In this document: positions 47,035 to 56,711 of the stretch, piece by piece
Position numbering within the stretch: position 1 is the first letter of the stretch
Layout: each line of letters begins with the position of its first letter
NCBI GenBank assembly: GCA_937880095.1
Contig: CALFLK010000001.1
Coordinates: 1 to 64,000, forward strand
Length of the DNA: 64,000 nt
Source: an uncultured Faecalibacterium sp.
Lineage (GTDB): Bacteria; Bacillota; Clostridia; Oscillospirales; Ruminococcaceae
Reading direction: 5' to 3'
The notes under the pieces: model-generated
Told to the model about the DNA's origin: nothing
Seen by the model: only the letters and a program-made list of their open reading frames with translations
The model's database searches: none
Program-made: the position numbers and the translations under genes

Positions 47035-47613
47035 TTAACGGGATAGATGCTCCGGCTGGTCGATATCCAGTAGCTCACGCGCGTCTTTGACCTGCACGCG
47101 CAAAACTTGATCCGGATATCTTTTCAAAATCCGACGACCACCCTGGTCCCCTTCCAGCTTTTTTAGTTCTGGAATCCACGCTGCTGAGAACAACGTAGGG
47201 CTTCCATCGATATCGCTAAACGCTGCGGTTGCAGCCATGCAATTTGTCTGTGCTGCGTCTAATAATTTGTTGACACTTTCACAGCTCAGCCAGGGCTGAT
47301 CTGCCAGCACAAACACTAAATAATCGGCTGGATTTAACGGCTCTACGGCTTCTATTCCCGCTTGGATACTAAAAGATATCCCCTTTTCACTGGATGCGCT
47401 TTCTACAACGGGAACGTTCCATCTGACAGCAGCTTTGCTGATTTCGGGGGTACGAGTGACAACGGTTAAATCGCAATCCTTGCGCTTTTGGGTCAGCGTC
47501 ACCATACGCTCTAACCCGTATAAAAATACGGGCTTTCCCGCTAAGAGAGCCAACAGTTTATTGGAACCGAATCTTCGGGCATTTCCCGCCGCCAGATAAA
47601 TAATATGTATCAC
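47035..47613 (-). CDS. mocA: Molybdenum cofactor cytidylyltransferase-like protein (MocA)
   Basis: A 192-residue NTP-transferase with LAAGNARRFGSNKLL (nucleotide-binding loop), LADQPW (metal-binding Asp) and GDQGGRRIL near the end. MocA forms molybdopterin cytosine dinucleotide, the cofactor form of bacterial xanthine dehydrogenases. It begins with GTG overlapping the stop of xdhA by four bases (GTGA), which fits co-production with the enzyme. Guanylyltransferase (MobA) activity is less likely given the partner. Confidence 0.88.
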   Translation of the reverse strand: MIHIIYLAAGNARRFGSNKLLALLAGKPVFLYGLERMVTLTQKRKDCDLTVVTRTPEISKAAVRWNVPVVESASSEKGISFSIQAGIEAVEPLNPADYLVFVLADQPWLSCESVNKLLDAAQTNCMAATAAFSDIDGSPTLFSAAWIPELKKLEGDQGGRRILKRYPDQVLRVQVKDARELLDIDQPEHLSR

Positions 47614-49901
47614 TTACTATTCATTCCCATCAAAATCTTTTCCGGGGTGATGGGCAATTCCCGATGCCATACACCCGTTGCACGATAAATGGCGTGGGCC
47701 AATGCCGGCGAAGGTGTGTTGATGACAATTTCACCAATCGATTTTGCACCGAACGGACCGGTTTTTTCATAACTGGACTCAAATTCGACCCGCAAATGTC
47801 CCATATCCAATCTGGTAGGAATCTTGTACTGCATAAACGAATCTTCTGCAATGCGCCCGCGATCGCTATAGGTTACATTTTCGAACAGTGCCATGCCGAT
47901 ACCCTGCACAATGCCGCCTTCTGTCTGTACGCGTGCCAAATTCGGATTGATAGGCGTACCGCAGTCTACTACAGCGGTATAGTCCAGAACTTTTACGCCA
48001 CCGGTCTCCCGATCCAATTCGATCTCAACCATACCGACCATAAACGGCGGAGGCGAAACCGGCGAAGAATTGGTAGCGGTTACTTCCATTGCTTTTCCAT
48101 TGCCGCACATAGACTTGATAGCGATTTCTTCCATCGTTACCTGACCGCTGCCATCCACTTTGCGCACACAATGACCCGCAAACTCCACCATATCAGCATC
48201 ACAGCCCAGCATTTCTGCTGCAAGTGCACAGATTTGATTTTTCATCTGTACACAAGCCTGCTCTACTGCTTTGCCCGTCACATAAGTTGTTGCAGAAGCA
48301 TAAGAGCCGGAATCATACGGGGATATATCAGTATCTGCACCAAATACAACCACATCATCTACACTGCATTCCATGCATTCTGCAACCATTTGGGCCAAAA
48401 TCGTATCACAGCCTGTGCCCATATCGGCTGCACCGATGGTCAGCGTATAAAAACCATCATCGTTCAGCTTCAGCGTTGCAGAGCCAACATCAACGCCCGG
48501 AATACCTGAACCTTGCATTGCAATCGCAATACCTGCGGTACGCACTTTTCCATTGCCCATGTCACGAACGGGATATTTATGCTGCCAATCGAAATACTGG
48601 GCACATTGCGCAATACAACGATCCAATGCACAGGCATTTGCCATTTCATTATAATATGCCGGCATGATCTGTCCTTCACGCACAATGTTTTTCTCACGCA
48701 GTACAACCGGGTCCATACCCAGACGCTCTGCCAATTCGTTTACCGCAGATTCCACAGCAAAAATACCCTGTGTTGCACCATATCCACGATAAGCACCGGC
48801 TGCCTGCTTATTGGTATACACCACATCATAGGAAAAACGGAATGCTTTCAGCCCACCGGAATACAGCGGAATGGATTTATGACCGGACAAGCCTACAGTT
48901 GTGGGACCATGCTCTCCATATGCGCCGGTGTTAGACAGCGTATGCACGTCCAGCGCACAGATGGAACCATCTTTCATGGCACCCAGCCGCACACGAATTT
49001 CCATTTCATGTCGAGGCGTTCCAGCAGTCTGACATTCCTTGCGGGAATAAATCATTTTTGCAGCACGACCGGTTTTCCAGGTTACGAATGCAGGATAGAT
49101 TTCTGCAACAACCGTCTGCTTTGCACCAAATCCGCCGCCAATGCGATATTTTTCCACACGAATCTTGGATTTTGGAATATCCAGCGCATGTGCCAAAATG
49201 CGACGCACATGGAACACTACCTGCGTACTGCTAATAACGTGCAGACGTCCGTAAGGGTCCAGTTCGGTATAAGTACGGAAGGTTTCCATCATTGCCTGCT
49301 GACATGCTTTTGTGTGGTATGTATGCTCCAGGACCACATCGCAGTCTGCCATTTCCTCATCGACGTTGCCGTCTTCACAGCTGCCCTGTGCGCAAAGATT
49401 TCGCTTATTATCTGCACCAACCGGACATTGTGCTTTCCAGTCTGCTTCCGGATGGACCAAAACGGGATTATCCAAGGCAGTGTGTATATCCAAAACCGGC
49501 TCTAAAACCTGATAGCGCACCTTTACCAGTTTCATGGCGCGGTCCACAGCTGCTTCGGTTTCGCCTGCCAAAATTGCAACAGCATCCCCTACATAGCGGA
49601 CACGCTGATCCAAAATCAAGCGATCATACGGAGAGGGTTCGGGATAGGTTTGTCCTGCCAGCGTAAAACGCTTTTGAGGAACATCCTGATAAGTATAAAC
49701 CGCTACCATACCAGGAACTTTCATTGCAATGGTGGTATCGATTGCCTCAATCAAAGCGTGTGCATAGGGACTGCGCAGCACCTTTACCACCAGACAATTT
49801 TTCGGCGTAAGGTCATCCAAATAAGCCGGCTTTCCCTGCAAAAGGGACATCGCATCTTTTTTGCGCAGTGGCTGGCCCACCGTTTTCAATTCATGCATCA
49901 T
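47610..49901 (-). CDS. xdhA: Xanthine dehydrogenase-type molybdenum-binding subunit
   Basis: The 763-residue large subunit of a molybdenum hydroxylase. It carries the AldOxidase/xanthine dehydrogenase a/b hammerhead domain (about 20-130) followed by the molybdopterin-binding domain: GGGFGAKQ, GAYRGYGATQG and the C-terminal KSIGEIVINTPSPA, where the Glu is the catalytic base. It hydroxylates a purine or N-heterocycle. With an adjacent NCS2 purine permease, xanthine or hypoxanthine is likely. The subunit overlaps the end of the iron-sulfur subunit by 11 bases. An AAGGAGGAG site precedes ATG. Confidence 0.94.
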   Translation of the reverse strand: MMHELKTVGQPLRKKDAMSLLQGKPAYLDDLTPKNCLVVKVLRSPYAHALIEAIDTTIAMKVPGMVAVYTYQDVPQKRFTLAGQTYPEPSPYDRLILDQRVRYVGDAVAILAGETEAAVDRAMKLVKVRYQVLEPVLDIHTALDNPVLVHPEADWKAQCPVGADNKRNLCAQGSCEDGNVDEEMADCDVVLEHTYHTKACQQAMMETFRTYTELDPYGRLHVISSTQVVFHVRRILAHALDIPKSKIRVEKYRIGGGFGAKQTVVAEIYPAFVTWKTGRAAKMIYSRKECQTAGTPRHEMEIRVRLGAMKDGSICALDVHTLSNTGAYGEHGPTTVGLSGHKSIPLYSGGLKAFRFSYDVVYTNKQAAGAYRGYGATQGIFAVESAVNELAERLGMDPVVLREKNIVREGQIMPAYYNEMANACALDRCIAQCAQYFDWQHKYPVRDMGNGKVRTAGIAIAMQGSGIPGVDVGSATLKLNDDGFYTLTIGAADMGTGCDTILAQMVAECMECSVDDVVVFGADTDISPYDSGSYASATTYVTGKAVEQACVQMKNQICALAAEMLGCDADMVEFAGHCVRKVDGSGQVTMEEIAIKSMCGNGKAMEVTATNSSPVSPPPFMVGMVEIELDRETGGVKVLDYTAVVDCGTPINPNLARVQTEGGIVQGIGMALFENVTYSDRGRIAEDSFMQYKIPTRLDMGHLRVEFESSYEKTGPFGAKSIGEIVINTPSPALAHAIYRATGVWHRELPITPEKILMGMNSK

Positions 49902-50370
49902 GCGCGTGCTCCTCCTTATTCTTTTTCCAGTCCAAGTAGGAGCGGATGCCGCGCAGTTGGCCTTCGTAGCCGGAACAACGGCAAAGATTACCTGCTAAAA
50001 ATGCACGAATCTGGTCATCAGTAGGGTCAGGAGTTTCCCGCAGCAATGCGATTGTATTCATAACAAAACCCGGATTGCAAAAACCACACTGCTCAGCACC
50101 CTGATCTGCAATAAAAGTGGTAAATTCCGCAGCTTCCTGCTGGAGACCCTCCAAAGTCTGAATGGTATGTCCATCCGCTCTTGCTGCTAAAATACTACAG
50201 GAAAGCACAGGCTTTTCGTCCATGAAAACAGTGCACAGACCGCAATTAGAGGTCTCACATCCACGCTTTACGCTCAAGCATCCATGTTCCCGCAAAAAAT
50301 CGATCAGCAAAAGGTCCGGCTCGATGGCTGCCATAATCGGTTGACCATTTAATTTCAGTGCAATATCCAT
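49891..50370 (-). CDS. xdhC: Xanthine dehydrogenase-type [2Fe-2S] subunit
   Basis: A 159-residue two-cluster ferredoxin-like subunit. The plant-type cluster is bound by CLSVKRGCETSNCGLC and a later LSC; the second by CGFCNPG and CRCSGY in the C-terminal helical domain. It passes electrons from the molybdenum site to FAD. ATG follows AAGGAGGCTTGAG and lies one base from the stop of the FAD subunit gene. Confidence 0.95.
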   Translation of the reverse strand: MDIALKLNGQPIMAAIEPDLLLIDFLREHGCLSVKRGCETSNCGLCTVFMDEKPVLSCSILAARADGHTIQTLEGLQQEAAEFTTFIADQGAEQCGFCNPGFVMNTIALLRETPDPTDDQIRAFLAGNLCRCSGYEGQLRGIRSYLDWKKNKEEHAHDA

Positions 50371-50371
50371 C

Positions 50372-51160
50372 TCAAGCCTCCTTATTGCTTAACAGAGCAC
50401 GGCGCACCAACACCCGGCAGATTTTTTTACGATACTCTGCACTTGCACGCATATTACTGCCAAAAGCTGCACGCTCGGCAATATCCACAGCAAATGCATC
50501 TGCGCTCTCCGCAGTGATTCCTTTGGACAGGATATGCTTTTCATCACGGAACAGCACAGCATTGGCAGGTCGCGCACCAATCGCGCATACTACGCCTTCC
50601 TCTTTTTTGCATACTGCGCAAGTCAGCACGGGAAAATCGGTCGCAGTATTACGCATGGTTTGATAGGAGACTTTCACAGGCTCCTTGGGCAAAATCACAT
50701 GGGTCAGAATATCCGGTTCGTACGACATTTCCAGCCAGTCTGCCAAGCTTACCAAACCACGGTGATAGAATTCCAACTTTGCCCCCAATGCCAAAAACAG
50801 CGTAAGCGGGTCAGAAAAACCGAATTTGCCCCACAAACTACCGCCAATGGTTGCCAAATTTCGGAACTGTACACCTACAATCGGCGCAAGGCACTCTGCC
50901 ATTGCATTCTGTGTAAACGCATTCAGCACAGAGCTTGTTTCCAGTTGACGCAGGCTTACCATTGCACCAATGCGATATTCGGTTTCCGTTTCTTCGATTT
51001 GATCCAGTCCCAAGTCACATAAATCAATCGCGGTAGCCACCGGTCGATCCTGCATTTTCAGCCAGAGCATACCGCCCAAAACAACGTTGCCCTTCTTTTG
51101 ACACAAGGTATAGGCTTCTTCCAAGCTTTTTACCCGAACATATTGTCTGATTTTTAGCAC
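50372..51160 (-). CDS. xdhB: Xanthine dehydrogenase-type FAD-binding subunit
   Basis: A 262-residue subunit of the FAD_binding_5/CO dehydrogenase flavoprotein family with VLGGMLWLKM near the N terminus and NLATIGGSLWGKFGFSDPL, the FAD loop; a CO_deh_flav_C-like domain ends the protein. It lacks the usual NLA..SPASD wording, so it is a divergent member. It starts with GTG after AGGAGAACGTC. It is the first gene of the xdhB-xdhC-xdhA-mocA operon; a minus-strand TATACT lies upstream at 51222-51227. Confidence 0.9.
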   Translation of the reverse strand: MLKIRQYVRVKSLEEAYTLCQKKGNVVLGGMLWLKMQDRPVATAIDLCDLGLDQIEETETEYRIGAMVSLRQLETSSVLNAFTQNAMAECLAPIVGVQFRNLATIGGSLWGKFGFSDPLTLFLALGAKLEFYHRGLVSLADWLEMSYEPDILTHVILPKEPVKVSYQTMRNTATDFPVLTCAVCKKEEGVVCAIGARPANAVLFRDEKHILSKGITAESADAFAVDIAERAAFGSNMRASAEYRKKICRVLVRRALLSNKEA

Positions 51161-51244
51161 GACGTTCTCCTTTTTTATCTATCCATTTCTTCCATTACGA
51201 AAAAATGAATCATTTTCTTGCAGTATACATATTTCTGTTTCGAA

Positions 51245-51288
51245 AGAAAAGGACTCAATTCAACAAAATGAATCGAGTCCTTTTTACA
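51245..51288. terminator. Bidirectional terminator between xdh operon and purine permease
   Basis: AAAAGGACTCAATT and AATCGAGTCCTTTTT arms; T-run on both strands. It separates the permease transcript from the dehydrogenase promoter. Confidence 0.88.
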
Positions 51289-51297
51289 AACGTATGA

Positions 51298-52710
51298 TTA
51301 AATCGATGCCGATTTTGATTCCACTTTATCCTTCGGCAACAGGATATTCAGCAGAATTGCAACAAATGCAGCCGGCACAATACCAGAACCACCAAAGAAC
51401 AACTGTACCATTTGCGGCAGTTTTGCAAGAAGTACCTGATTTGCGCCAATGCCATAACCCAGACCTAACGATACCGTAGCAATGGTCATATTGCGCGGGG
51501 TAAGCGGATCTTTCATAATCAGCTGGATACCACTCATTACAATGCTGGAGAACATGATAACAGCTGCACCGCCCAAAACGCTTTGCGGCATAATCGAAAT
51601 CAAAGCTGCCAATTTGGGGAACAAACCACAAAGCACCAGGAAAATTGCACCGCACGCCAAAGCAAAACGGTTTACAATCTTCGTCATTGTTACAAGGCCA
51701 ACATTCTGGCTGAAAGAAGTGTTCGGCAACACACCGAACAGTGCAGCAAAGCTAGAGCCCAAACCATCACAGATGACACCACCAGACAGTTCACGGTCGG
51801 TAGCTTCACGACCCATACCGCCCTCCATGACGCCGGAAATATCGCCTACTGTTTCTACAGCGGTAACAATAAACATAATCAGAACCGGCAGAATTGCGCT
51901 CAAGTGGAAAACTGGCTTTACGGGCATAAACTCAGGAACTGCAAACCAGGAAGCCTGTGCTACCTTATCCCAGTTCAAGACCCAAGCCTTCGTATACTCT
52001 ACGCCCTCTGCTGTAACGCCTGTGGGAGAGATAAACAACGGCAATGCAGCACAAAGTGCATAGCCGAACAAAATTCCGATTAAAACACAGGAAGAACTCA
52101 GCGTTCCCTTAGTGCCATGCTTAAATGCCAGAATCACCACCATAACGGCCAAGCCAATGAGCAAATTTTCGGCCGAGCCGTAATCTGGAGCGCCAGAACC
52201 ACCGCCAAAGGTAGACACACCAACACCAATTAGGGAAAGACCAATCGACATGACGACTGTTCCGGTAACAATCGCCGGGAAGAAGCGGCGCAGCGGTTTG
52301 ATAAAAATGCCTAATACGGTTTCAAACAAACCACCGATGATGGATGCACCCATGATAGCGCCATATGCCAAAACACCGCCGCCCATCATGTTAGCAACAC
52401 TTTGGAATACGCCGATAAAACCAGAGCTGGTACCCATAATAATCGGAACACTGCCGCCAACTGGTCCGATCGTAAACAGCTGTACTAAAGTGACCAAACC
52501 CGCAACCAGCATGGCATTTTGCAGCAGAGATATCTGAATCGCTTCAAAACTTTCTCCGCCTACTGCGGCACAGGTACCAGTAATGACCAAAATCGGGGTC
52601 AAATTGCCCACGAACATAGCCAGCACATGCTGCAGACCCAACGGAATCGCCTGACGCAGAGGCAGTTTTCCTTCGAAATCATACGGGGTAACAAAATTTT
52701 TGTCTTTCAC
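51298..52710 (-). CDS. NCS2-family uracil/xanthine permease
   Basis: A 470-residue purine/pyrimidine:cation symporter with about fourteen membrane segments. Conserved NCS2 blocks: FVGNLTPILVITG (N-terminal), FIVTAVETVGDISGV (substrate-binding Glu helix) and LGVLPNTSFSQNVGLV (motif with Asn). The likely role is uptake of xanthine or uric acid for the adjacent dehydrogenase. It begins with GTG after AGGTAGGAATT, 105 bases past the ATPase gene. Confidence 0.95.
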   Translation of the reverse strand: MKDKNFVTPYDFEGKLPLRQAIPLGLQHVLAMFVGNLTPILVITGTCAAVGGESFEAIQISLLQNAMLVAGLVTLVQLFTIGPVGGSVPIIMGTSSGFIGVFQSVANMMGGGVLAYGAIMGASIIGGLFETVLGIFIKPLRRFFPAIVTGTVVMSIGLSLIGVGVSTFGGGSGAPDYGSAENLLIGLAVMVVILAFKHGTKGTLSSSCVLIGILFGYALCAALPLFISPTGVTAEGVEYTKAWVLNWDKVAQASWFAVPEFMPVKPVFHLSAILPVLIMFIVTAVETVGDISGVMEGGMGREATDRELSGGVICDGLGSSFAALFGVLPNTSFSQNVGLVTMTKIVNRFALACGAIFLVLCGLFPKLAALISIMPQSVLGGAAVIMFSSIVMSGIQLIMKDPLTPRNMTIATVSLGLGYGIGANQVLLAKLPQMVQLFFGGSGIVPAAFVAILLNILLPKDKVESKSASI

Positions 52711-52815
52711 AATTCCTACCTGCCTGTCCTAATCTGTTGTTATATGCCTTACTGCAAAAGTGGAAGCACCGCATCGCAAGCCACAATTTTACATAAAAGG
52801 CAACCTACAAATTTA

Positions 52816-53646
52816 TTATAACAAGTTCCTCCTAAAAGGAAAGGAAACTGCAAAAAGTCGGACTTTTGATTCGTCGGGTATACAATAAAAGCTCCCTGTA
52901 TCGCGGTCTTTTTTGACCAAAATGCCCGGGTACAAACCGCCTAAAAAGCTTTGTATGGTTGCGAGAGATTCTTTTTGGGGATATATGCTGCCAATAATAC
53001 AGCCATGTTCCAGCTGCAAAAGACGATCACACCAGCGCAGAGCCATCATCGGATCATGCAGAACAGCTAACACGGCATGACCATCTCTTTTAGCAATATT
53101 CCGAATATGCGAGAAAATCAACTGGCTATTCACGAAATCCAAATCACTGTTTGGTTCGTCCAGCAGCAAAACAGCTGCGTCTTGAACTGTAACGCGCGCA
53201 AGATGTACCAGCTGTCGCTGTCCCTCGCTGAGTGCAGAGCAATCTGTATTCCACAACGGTTCCAGACCCAACTGCTGTGCCACTTGGTGAGCAAGTTTCT
53301 TTTCATCTGGAGAAATACTGGAAAATACACCCTGAAAGGCGTAGCGCCCCATACAAATTACTTCCCCGACCTGTAAACCTTCTAAAAGTCCGCTGCGCTG
53401 GCTCATTAAGGAAAGCAGCTTTGCTCGCTTGCGTGCCGTAAGGGATAAAACATCTTCTTCTCTTACTGTGATGGTTCCAGCGGACGGCTTAACAGACCCT
53501 GTCAGAGTGCGCAAAAGTGTAGTTTTTCCACTTCCGTTTCGCCCTAAGAGGCCAACAACCTCCCCTTCTTCCAGTGAAAAGCTCACATCCTGTAAGATTG
53601 GTGCAGAATACCCTGCCGAGATTCCATTTACATCAAGCAGCGCCAT
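52816..53646 (-). CDS. molC: FecE-type ABC ATPase, probable molybdate/tungstate importer
   Basis: A 276-residue ATPase with Walker A GRNGSGKTT (about 36-44), signature ALSEGQRQL and Walker B VLLLDEPNSDLD; H-loop LHDP. It is of the metal-siderophore/B12 importer type. The neighbours (minimal ModE, molybdenum hydroxylase) argue for molybdate, as in MolBCA of Haemophilus influenzae. Start at ATG 53646 overlaps the permease gene by 14 bases; a GTG at 53667 lacks a site. Confidence 0.9.
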   Translation of the reverse strand: MALLDVNGISAGYSAPILQDVSFSLEEGEVVGLLGRNGSGKTTLLRTLTGSVKPSAGTITVREEDVLSLTARKRAKLLSLMSQRSGLLEGLQVGEVICMGRYAFQGVFSSISPDEKKLAHQVAQQLGLEPLWNTDCSALSEGQRQLVHLARVTVQDAAVLLLDEPNSDLDFVNSQLIFSHIRNIAKRDGHAVLAVLHDPMMALRWCDRLLQLEHGCIIGSIYPQKESLATIQSFLGGLYPGILVKKDRDTGSFYCIPDESKVRLFAVSFPFRRNLL

Positions 53647-54646
53647 CTTCTGCCCCTTTCTTTCCACATAATAACCCTGTCAAAACCGGAACAGCAAACA
53701 AAACAGTAAAGATACTCAATGGCAGCTCGGCTCCGCTGGAAGCACTTCGTGCAAGCAAATCTGCTGCAAGCAGCAGACACGCCCCAACAAGCGCGCAAAA
53801 AGACAAATACGAACCGCTGCGTTTTTTTATCATCAGAAATGCAATATGCGGAGCAATCAAGCCTACAAATGCAATGACTCCCGTCACCGACACCAGTGCT
53901 GAAATCATCAAAGTCGTTAATGTTAAAAGAACCGTACGCCAAAACACCGGGTCCAAGCCCAAGCCTCTGGCGGTTTCCTCCTCTAATGAAAGAATCGTAA
54001 TCTGTCTGCGAAACAACAGCAGCAACAGCACCGGAATCAGTACAGCTGGAACCAAAACCATCAGTTTCGAGGCTTTCACTGCGGCAAGACTACCCATTGT
54101 CCAGATTTCGATTGCAGCCAGCTCTCTTTCCGGATCTGCTAAAACCTTTAAGCACATGAGCCCTGCATCCGCAACTGCAGACACAATAACACCTGCCAGA
54201 ACATAAGTAACGGTACGTCCTGTGCGTGTCATGTGTACTAACGCTAACACAAGCACCAGAGAGAGCATTCCGGTTGCAAATGCACCGACCATAATAGAAA
54301 ATGCACTGCCAGCGCCCAGCACAATCGCACAAGCTGCACCAAAAGATGCACCTGAAGCCACACCTGTCAAATCAGGGGAAGCAAGTGGATTTCGAAAAAT
54401 TGTTTGATACACACCACCGCCCAGACCTAAGCCCAAGCCTGCCAACAATGCCACTATGGTACGCGGAACACGCAGTGTCCAAAAAACACGAACAGGCAGT
54501 CCCTCGTGCATCTGACCGGTCAATATCTGCCATATTTCCGAAAAAGAGAGAGGAAAACTTCCAATGCAAATCGACAGACCTGTTAAAATGCAGGCCAACA
54601 GCCCTAATACAACAAATACCGCACGGGCTGAATCGAATTTTTTCAT
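53633..54646 (-). CDS. molB: FecCD-family ABC permease, probable molybdate/tungstate importer
   Basis: A 337-residue permease with about ten membrane segments. GLGLGGGVYQTIFRNPLASPDLTGVASGAS and IAFVGLIAPHI.R-type blocks are typical of BtuC/FecCD transporters. I start at ATG 54646, following AAAAGGGGAAAAACC. It makes the channel with the ATPase encoded next. Confidence 0.93.
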   Translation of the reverse strand: MKKFDSARAVFVVLGLLACILTGLSICIGSFPLSFSEIWQILTGQMHEGLPVRVFWTLRVPRTIVALLAGLGLGLGGGVYQTIFRNPLASPDLTGVASGASFGAACAIVLGAGSAFSIMVGAFATGMLSLVLVLALVHMTRTGRTVTYVLAGVIVSAVADAGLMCLKVLADPERELAAIEIWTMGSLAAVKASKLMVLVPAVLIPVLLLLLFRRQITILSLEEETARGLGLDPVFWRTVLLTLTTLMISALVSVTGVIAFVGLIAPHIAFLMIKKRSGSYLSFCALVGACLLLAADLLARSASSGAELPLSIFTVLFAVPVLTGLLCGKKGAEDGAA

Positions 54647-54678
54647 TGGTTTTTCCCCTTTTCTCATTTTATTTGATT

Positions 54679-55734
54679 TTATGCAGCTGCTTCCAAACCG
54701 TAATAAGTATGGTAGAAGTTTGCAGCGTCTTCAGCAAATGTGTCAGGAGAATATACCTCCGGATGCAAAATGCTGGTCATCCACAGTGCGCCCATCACGC
54801 CGGAAGGCACCGGGGAATCCCATTCCTCGATGTCCTTGGGCATCTGATAAACTGCGTTGTTCTGTACAGCTGCCAAATCAGCCAACTGTGCATCGCCCAA
54901 AATATCTTCTGCTGTATAAGCAGCCTTGGGGGGCAGGATCATCACATCCGGGTTCATTGCCAGCAAAGTTTCGTAACTTACCGCAGTCCAGTAATCGCCC
55001 TCGATCTCTACAGCTGCGTTTGCACCACCTGCCGCACGAATCAAGCTATCCTGATACATTGCTGTCGTTGCGGTTTCCAGATAATCAGAGTTGCCGGCAA
55101 AATAAACAGACGGCTTGTCCAGACCCTTGGTCAGCTCCGCCAAACGTTTTTCCTGCTCGTCATAATACTGAATCAGAGCCTGTGCCTTTTCTTCCACACC
55201 ACAAGCCTTGCCAATCAAGGTCAGCATTTCTTCCAGCTTGTCCTGATTTTCCGGGTCAACCACCAAAACAGGAATGCCCAGCTCAGTCAGCGTGTCTGCA
55301 TAATCCATCAGCTTCTTCGGCATTAAAACCAAATCCGGTTCCAATGCAGCAGTTGCTTCCACATTAAACTCTTTCAAAGTGCCGACCTGCGTCTTTTCCA
55401 GCAATTCGGGTGCTGCAAGCTTGTAAATAGGTCTGGTTTCCGCCTTTTTTTCCAGACCTACTACACGATCCGATACGCCCAGTGCAATGGTAGCATAGGA
55501 TGTAATATAGTAGCAGCTTACCAGCGTTTGTGCCGGTGCTTCCAGATAAATTTCACGACCAGCCTGGTCTACAAGCTGGATGCCAGCTTCTTCAGGAACT
55601 TCGGAGGTTCTTACGCTCTCCGGTTCAGATGTTCCCTGAGATACTGCGCCACAAGCTGCCAGAGAAAATACCATTAAAAGCGATAACAACACGGCCACAG
55701 CTTTTACAAAACGGCTATGCGATACACAGTTCAT
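54679..55734 (-). CDS. molA: Periplasmic-binding lipoprotein of the FecB/TroA type, probable molybdate binder
   Basis: A 351-residue lipoprotein: lipobox SLAAC (Cys about 27), then the class III binding-protein fold with DQAGREIYLEAPAQTLVS, ALEPDLVLMPKKL, GIPVLVVDPEN and a C-terminal MALLWMTSILHPE-like helix. It captures the substrate for the FecCD permease. ATG 55734 follows AAGGAGATCAAAA. A ModE-like palindrome lies 68-92 bases upstream. Confidence 0.9.
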   Translation of the reverse strand: MNCVSHSRFVKAVAVLLSLLMVFSLAACGAVSQGTSEPESVRTSEVPEEAGIQLVDQAGREIYLEAPAQTLVSCYYITSYATIALGVSDRVVGLEKKAETRPIYKLAAPELLEKTQVGTLKEFNVEATAALEPDLVLMPKKLMDYADTLTELGIPVLVVDPENQDKLEEMLTLIGKACGVEEKAQALIQYYDEQEKRLAELTKGLDKPSVYFAGNSDYLETATTAMYQDSLIRAAGGANAAVEIEGDYWTAVSYETLLAMNPDVMILPPKAAYTAEDILGDAQLADLAAVQNNAVYQMPKDIEEWDSPVPSGVMGALWMTSILHPEVYSPDTFAEDAANFYHTYYGLEAAA

Positions 55735-55801
55735 TTTTGATCTCCTTCTCATACCTGTTCCGCTATATTTTGCAGCCGCAGATTTGCAGCTGCTTTTAAT
55801 T

Positions 55802-55825
55802 CGTTATTCTAGCACAAGGATAACG
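55802..55825 (-). promoter_or_regulatory. Candidate ModE operator
   Basis: CGTTAT (55802-55807), 12 bases, ATAACG (55820-55825): a 24-base palindrome of the CGnTAT...ATAnCG type bound by ModE, placed between the modE-like gene and the binding-protein gene. Confidence 0.5.
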
Positions 55826-55842
55826 CATTGTCAAAAATGAGT

Positions 55843-56154
55843 TCAACTGCCAAAATGATCGTAAAACGCTTGTTCTGCAGCTTTCTCTACCTGTGCAAGC
55901 ATTGCTGTATATCGAATGAGCAATTCTTCCCCCTGCTGTGTAAGGATGGATTTGCCTCCACCCTGCCCGCCGGGTTTGCTTTCAAGCAATGGAAATCCCC
56001 ACTCTGCCTCAAGCCCTTTCAGCAGCTTCCATGCCTTGGAATAAGCCATTCCCATTTCAGCCGCAGCCTTATGCAGCGAACCGGTACGCTGCACACCTTC
56101 TAACAATCGCATCGGACCTGGGCCAAAGCTTCTATCCACCCCATATAATCGCAG
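55843..56154 (-). CDS. modE: Minimal ModE-type molybdate regulator (HTH only)
   Basis: A regulator of about 100 residues corresponding to the winged helix of ModE: SFGPGPMRLLEGVQRTGSL, AAAEMGMAYSKAWKLLKGLE and the wing with GGQGGGKSILT. It lacks the molbindin domains, so metal sensing must differ from E. coli ModE. It overlaps the end of the NTPase gene. The start is unclear: no ATG fits; CTG 56154 (GGGGGG upstream, as used here) or GTG 56139 are candidates. Confidence 0.82.
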   Translation of the reverse strand: MRLYGVDRSFGPGPMRLLEGVQRTGSLHKAAAEMGMAYSKAWKLLKGLEAEWGFPLLESKPGGQGGGKSILTQQGEELLIRYTAMLAQVEKAAEQAFYDHFGS

Positions 56155-56683
56155 TGTGAGCCCCCCAGTGCAATGCTTTTTCCGGCCAGAGTAATGCAGC
56201 CAGCTTCTGCCTTGCCTTTTCCGGTGAACATTCATCCAAATCTATTAAAATCGCGCCTTCGGTGCTTCGCAGCTGATCCAAATGCGGCAGGGACTCCTTT
56301 TTTACGACTGCGATTACTGTTTTTTCGCTGTTTAGCACGGCATGAATTGCGCTTAAAAAACTGGTGCTGTTTTTTTCAAAGCGTCCAATCTCATCCATTA
56401 AGATAATCGGTTCAGGGCTCTCTAGCGCACCATGCAGACAATCTGCACCCAGCGTATCAAATGTATCCGGAACCGCCTGAATCATACCATCTTTATAACA
56501 AGAGATGGGCTTTTGTTCCCCTGACGGAAATGCTTTCAATGCATAAATCGGACCCGCCGGACAGGAATCTATTTTCATCGTTTGATATCCTGTCCATGGA
56601 AGATGGAACCCCTCCAGCAGATAACGCGACAATGTAGATTTTCCGCTTCCCGGACGACCGGTAATTAAAATGTTATATTTCAA
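56132..56683 (-). CDS. P-loop nucleoside-triphosphatase (THEP1-like)
   Basis: A 183-residue NTPase_1/THEP1-type protein: Walker A GRPGSGKST near the N terminus, Walker B IILMDEIGRFE, then VIAVVKKESLPHLDQLR. In molybdenum gene clusters such proteins, like MobB, are often found, though their exact role is open. I start at TTG 56683 because AAGGAGG lies eight bases upstream; a longer reading to 56749 has no site. It ends with TAG and overlaps the modE-like gene. It is the first gene of the transporter operon. Confidence 0.82.
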   Translation of the reverse strand: MKYNILITGRPGSGKSTLSRYLLEGFHLPWTGYQTMKIDSCPAGPIYALKAFPSGEQKPISCYKDGMIQAVPDTFDTLGADCLHGALESPEPIILMDEIGRFEKNSTSFLSAIHAVLNSEKTVIAVVKKESLPHLDQLRSTEGAILIDLDECSPEKARQKLAALLWPEKALHWGAHTAIIWGG

Positions 56684-56711
56684 ACCCCGCACCTCCTTTT
56701 TATCACTATCT

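Noticed and set aside
55843..56235. Long form of the ModE-like protein from ATG 56235
   Set aside because: The first 25 or so residues are an out-of-frame reading of the NTPase gene and match nothing in ModE.
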